Of a DNA stretch of 26,681 bases, positions 24,465 to 26,681 are shown piece after piece (the first letter of the stretch is position 1; each line of letters opens with the position of its first letter). The position numbers were made by a program, and so were the translations under genes. Below the pieces are notes generated by a model. That model did no database searches, had not been told where the DNA came from, and was given only the letters and a program-made list of their open reading frames with translations. Origin of the DNA: a virus; IMG/VR virus record IMGVR_UViG_3300010297_000068, positions 1 to 26,681 of that record. One strand, written 5' to 3'.

Positions 24465-24609
24465 TACCCTGACCACGATACGGTTTACGAGCATTATTGC
24501 GACTGGTAGAAGCATACTTAGTACCTTTACCATTTCCTTGACGAGTTTTTTTGGGAGGACCTGCGGAATAACCCGTTTTGTTCAAACCAACTTTTGCACG
24601 TACAGCCAT
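24460..24609 (-). CDS. Small, very basic 49-residue protein
   Basis: This frame encodes MAVRAKVGLNKTGYSAGPPK, followed by a Lys/Arg/Gly/Asn-rich tail that ends RKPYRGQGK. It has about a dozen Lys/Arg and no Asp or Glu, so it is strongly cationic and probably unstructured. A GAGGTAA ribosome binding site lies 9 bases before the ATG. Small proteins of this appearance occur in T4-like cyanophages as conserved hypotheticals, from memory. The charge suggests binding of nucleic acid or an acidic virion surface, which is inference. It is separated from the upstream glycosyltransferase gene by a GC hairpin, and its own promoter is not obvious. Confidence 0.82.
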   Translation of the reverse strand: MAVRAKVGLNKTGYSAGPPKKTRQGNGKGTKYASTSRNNARKPYRGQGK

Positions 24610-24640
24610 TTTAAATTACCTCATTAATAAGAATAGTCAT

Positions 24641-24660
24641 AGGGGGGTAAATAACCCCCT
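24641..24660 (-). terminator. GC-rich hairpin after the glycosyltransferase gene
   Basis: The minus strand has AGGGGG, a seven- or eight-base AT loop, then CCCCCCT, forming a six-pair stem of almost pure G-C in an otherwise AT-rich genome. It lies 14 bases after the stop of the glycosyltransferase gene and 31 bases before the next start. There is no strong T-run after it on the minus strand, so it may be a pause or 3'-end stabilising hairpin rather than a full terminator. Confidence 0.55.
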
Positions 24661-24674
24661 TGTAGACCCGCATA

Positions 24675-25427
24675 TCAGATGATACGAGTCTTTTCGTGTC
24701 CTACGCGAATCTTGGGATCGCACCAGATCTCATAACCAGCTTCTTTTGCATCAAGACAGAACGATACATCTTCACCACACATATCCTGAACTTCACCAGA
24801 GTCAAACACTTGCATCTTAGGAGCGAACCAGGGGTACTCAAGAGACTCGAATACACCTTTCTTGATCAGAACCCAACCGAAACCAGTGTAATCCACAGTG
24901 AAAGGTTTGCGACGTTTTTGCATGGTCTCGCCAGTTTCATGATTCATGACTCCACCATTGTTCTTGAAGTCATCTTCTTCCAACCAGTGTGCAACAGAAG
25001 TTGTCCTGCCATCTTCAGTCATATACCAACCAGCTGCAATGTCCTTATCCATTGCAACAAGACGATAAAACTTCTCTGTGTCGAAAACAATGTCGTTATC
25101 AATCCACAGTTGATAGTCATAATTCAAACGACCATCCCAGGGAACTTGTTTGGGTCCACGGAGAACATTTGCACCAAGAACCTTGCATCGTGCAAAGTTA
25201 ACCATGGAGGAATAATCCTGTGAAATTTGAATACTTGCGCCACTCTGGACAAGATCAAAACACAGTTGTACGAAAGCTTTTAGAAATGTATATGAACAAC
25301 CCCTACCAGGAAGACAAAAGACGATCGACTTACCTTTAATCAACTCTTTTGCAGATTGAAGATCAAATTCGTCACTACTCTTTTTTGGAGTGGGGGCGTT
25401 TGCTTTAATTGTAAATCCTTTAGACAT
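24675..25427 (-). CDS. Glycosyltransferase-like protein (GT-A fold candidate)
   Basis: A 250-residue soluble protein. After a low-complexity N-terminus, GKSIVFCLPGRGCSYTFL (32-49) resembles the first strand and loop of nucleotide-sugar-binding folds. SSMVNFARCKVLG (73-85) is the helix with the usual 'R..' position. LWIDNDIVF (107-115) is a DxD-like metal-binding motif with D110 and D112. Towards the end, TGFGWVLIKKGVFESL (181-196), CGEDVSFCLDAKEAGYEIW (217-235) and the final GHEK (243-246) follow the order seen in GT-A/GT2-like enzymes: a substrate loop, an acidic 'ED' site and a late His. It may transfer sugar to phage DNA, a virion protein or a host glycan; the substrate cannot be told. Upstream is a sigma70-like promoter without a clear ribosome binding site, and downstream a GC hairpin, so it is probably a separate transcription unit. 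By eye it is richer in G+C than the tail genes. Confidence 0.75.
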   Translation of the reverse strand: MSKGFTIKANAPTPKKSSDEFDLQSAKELIKGKSIVFCLPGRGCSYTFLKAFVQLCFDLVQSGASIQISQDYSSMVNFARCKVLGANVLRGPKQVPWDGRLNYDYQLWIDNDIVFDTEKFYRLVAMDKDIAAGWYMTEDGRTTSVAHWLEEDDFKNNGGVMNHETGETMQKRRKPFTVDYTGFGWVLIKKGVFESLEYPWFAPKMQVFDSGEVQDMCGEDVSFCLDAKEAGYEIWCDPKIRVGHEKTRII

Positions 25428-25450
25428 AAAATTTAGATTGCAATAATGTT

Positions 25451-25479
25451 ATTCTACCACCACAAATCAAATCATGCAA
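25451..25479 (-). promoter_or_regulatory. Sigma70-like promoter before the glycosyltransferase gene
   Basis: On the minus strand, TTGCAT (25474-25479) and TAGAAT (25451-25456) are separated by exactly 17 bases. The -10 matches the consensus at five of six positions and the -35 at its first three. The predicted start would lie about 17-20 bases before the ATG, leaving a short leader. A CTAAATA-like late octamer variant lies at 25494-25501, about 67 bases from the ATG, so both early and late expression are conceivable. In the remaining bases between 25428 and 25509 I see nothing else. Confidence 0.45.
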
Positions 25480-25509
25480 TGGTCTTCGAAAATTATTTAG
25501 ACTGTTTAA

Positions 25510-25659
25510 TTAAACGCATTCTTCAACAATTTTTTCAAGAAGATCGACGATTTCATTTCTCATAGAATCATTGATAATCAGAAGTTTATCTGTATCAAGT
25601 CTATTCTGAATGCAGTCAATTAACAAGTCTCTTTCGTAATGGTCCAATTTCAGTTCCAT
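25510..25659 (-). CDS. Unknown small acidic 49-residue protein
   Basis: The protein begins MELKLDHYERDLLIDCIQNR and ends DLLEKIVEECV. It is 49 residues, with many Asp, Glu and Leu residues in a pattern that fits two amphipathic helices. GGAAGAG is well placed as ribosome binding site, about 5 bases before ATG 25657-25659. A TATAAT at 25685-25690 (minus) overlaps the end of the oxygenase gene and might supply a promoter, but its -35 is poor. Short helical proteins like this are frequent among early genes of T4-like cyanophages and often have no known function; I do not recognise this one. Confidence 0.75.
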   Translation of the reverse strand: MELKLDHYERDLLIDCIQNRLDTDKLLIINDSMRNEIVDLLEKIVEECV

Positions 25660-25685
25660 ATTACTCTTCCATTAACATTCAAGAA

Positions 25686-26189
25686 TTATATATGAGTTCC
25701 TGTAATTTGAAGAGCATATCGATCCTTCAGACTCATATTATAGAAACTATGTTTCGTATCATTTTTCCAAGAGAAAACATCTCCAGATTTCCAATCGGAG
25801 AAAGACTTCCTATCAATCAAAATAGTTTGACCAGGAACCCAATCTTCCAACATGATAACAGATCTTACAATAGTTTCAGTTGTAATATTGAAAAGATCTT
25901 TATAAGCATAATATGAATCACTATGATAAGGCAAGTAAGTTGCAGGTTTAAACAAATTAATGCAACTTGTTAAATTTTTAAGATTAGAAAAGAATGGAAA
26001 AACATACTCATGAACAAAAGAAGGCATTGGATTTGGTTCTAGGTATTTGTAAATATCCAGATGTTCACGTACATGACCAGCCCATAGGTACTCATTAATT
26101 TGTCTTACATCATGAAATGGTGCAGTTTTATAATTCAAATGACGAAGTTCTGTAATATCCCATTTCGGTTCAATATTAAAGGATTTCAT
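25686..26189 (-). CDS. 2OG-Fe(II) oxygenase-like protein
   Basis: A 167-residue protein with the layout of small 2-oxoglutarate/Fe(II)-dependent dioxygenases, a group abundant in marine T4-like phages. The iron site is visible as H89-x-D91 in LPYHSDSYY and a distal H147 in NDTKHSFYN. R157 follows ten residues later in KDRYALQITG, the expected 2-oxoglutarate-binding arginine. Between them is RSVIMLEDWVPGQTILID (109-126), the jelly-roll strands, and WKSGDVFSW (133-141), the strand before the distal histidine. The substrate is unknown; a protein, nucleic acid or small molecule is possible. The start ATG overlaps the stop of the upstream gene in ATGA, so translation is probably coupled. The fold assignment is firm by motif, the activity is inferred. 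Confidence 0.8.
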   Translation of the reverse strand: MKSFNIEPKWDITELRHLNYKTAPFHDVRQINEYLWAGHVREHLDIYKYLEPNPMPSFVHEYVFPFFSNLKNLTSCINLFKPATYLPYHSDSYYAYKDLFNITTETIVRSVIMLEDWVPGQTILIDRKSFSDWKSGDVFSWKNDTKHSFYNMSLKDRYALQITGTHI

Positions 26190-26681
26190 TTTGATAACGC
26201 ATCAATATTATCTCTAGTTATATAGAGGTCATGAGGTTTTCCGTAAGTAAAGAAAGACTCTACCGTACCATTATATTTTAATTTAGTCCACCAGAGATCA
26301 TAAGCGCGCCGAGTAAAGGTTAAATCCGGACGATCCTTACGATGATAATCAATTTGATAACTCCCGAGATCTGGATTAACACTGATCAAAGGTAAACAAT
26401 AAGTCTTACCACAATGACCCAAGAAATAATCCGCTGTACTCGGTGTTGGACGCGCCGATCCGGCCATAATTACTCTAGTGCCTCTAAGAGGATGTATAAA
26501 ATCAAACTTCCAATCTTTCTTCGCAGACCACTTAAAGTTATTATGAGCTTTATGAAAGTGATACTGATCCCCTACCTTATGAATCTCTACAAGTTTTTGT
26601 ACATATCTCCGATGTAACAAAGATGGACCAAGGTCATGTGATTGATGTATCGGATGTAGAAAACAAGGAATCTCTAAATCA
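26186..26681 (-). CDS. Unknown protein, 5' end outside window
   Basis: The frame is open from the window edge, with no ATG in the visible part; the codons before a TTG at 26618-26620 continue the protein (including IPCFLHPIHQSHDLGPSLLH), so the true start lies beyond 26681. The visible 164 residues are rich in His, Tyr, Trp and Arg. Examples are HFHKAHNNFKWSAKKDWKFD, then GTRVIMAGSARPTPSTADYF, LGHCGKTYCLPLISVNPDLG and RAYDLWWTKLKYNGTVESFF. The TPSTADYFLGH and CGKTYCLPLI parts look like a globular enzyme or binding domain, but I recognise no family. It overlaps the 2OG-Fe(II) oxygenase start by four bases (ATGA), so the two products may act in one process. Confidence 0.75.
   Translation of the reverse strand, partial: DLEIPCFLHPIHQSHDLGPSLLHRRYVQKLVEIHKVGDQYHFHKAHNNFKWSAKKDWKFDFIHPLRGTRVIMAGSARPTPSTADYFLGHCGKTYCLPLISVNPDLGSYQIDYHRKDRPDLTFTRRAYDLWWTKLKYNGTVESFFTYGKPHDLYITRDNIDALSK

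Noticed and set aside
24696-25223. Plus-strand open frame of 175 codons
   Set aside because: It is opposite the well-supported glycosyltransferase gene, without start signals; the minus-strand product has coherent motifs.
26618-26620. TTG as start of the last gene
   Set aside because: The frame stays open upstream to the window edge with plausible protein-like codons, so the gene more likely starts beyond base 26681.
1-26681. tRNA genes, insertion sequences, CRISPR arrays
   Set aside because: The DNA is nearly all coding on one strand. The few gaps are too short for a tRNA or show no cloverleaf, and no transposase, terminal repeats or repeat-spacer pattern was seen.

Overview
The window looks like part of the genome of a T4-like marine myovirus, most likely a cyanophage of Synechococcus or Prochlorococcus type. 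This rests on an AT-rich, almost gapless single-strand layout, recognisable T4 baseplate wedge homologues (gp25, gp6, gp7-like, gp8) in T4 order, T4-type late promoter octamers, and small cyanophage-style accessory genes. The host is inferred. No photosynthesis gene or other host-diagnostic gene lies in the window, and related T4-like phages of other marine bacteria cannot be excluded. Every gene is on the minus strand, so the reading order is from high to low coordinates.

Region 26681-25428 holds the 3' part of an unrecognised gene that runs off the window, a small 2OG-Fe(II) oxygenase-like protein coupled to it by an ATGA overlap, and a 49-residue acidic protein. Region 25427-24460 holds a GT-A-like glycosyltransferase candidate with its own sigma70-like promoter, a strong GC hairpin, and a 49-residue very basic protein. 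Region 24433-23480 is a short late operon of three small unknown genes, including one with a VCPYA motif, led by a late promoter that overlaps the stop codon of the gene before it.

Region 23440-1 is the baseplate and tail block: gp25, gp6, an enormous 4733-residue gp7-like protein, gp8, and a DUF4815-type virion protein of at least 1780 residues whose C-terminus lies outside the window. A late promoter lies just before gp25. gp25/gp6 overlap by one base (TAATG), gp6 and the giant gene are one base apart, and gp8 and the DUF4815 gene are 6 bases apart, so this block is probably transcribed and assembled as one unit, with a possible second late start before gp8.

The most striking feature is the giant gp7-like protein. 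Its N-terminal ~220 residues and a segment near residue 2436 resemble two adjacent parts of the C-terminal half of T4 gp7 (about 1030 residues), but here they are separated by about 2.1 kb of amino-acid sequence (roughly 2200 residues) and followed by another ~2250 residues. The extra sequence contains about fourteen GGxGY beta repeats, a YHYH-type domain, duplicated Cys-containing helical modules, fibre-like 'NGVxQxP' modules and a putative beta-propeller. gp8 carries the same GGxGY module. This suggests that the baseplate wedge has been decorated with a modular outer layer.
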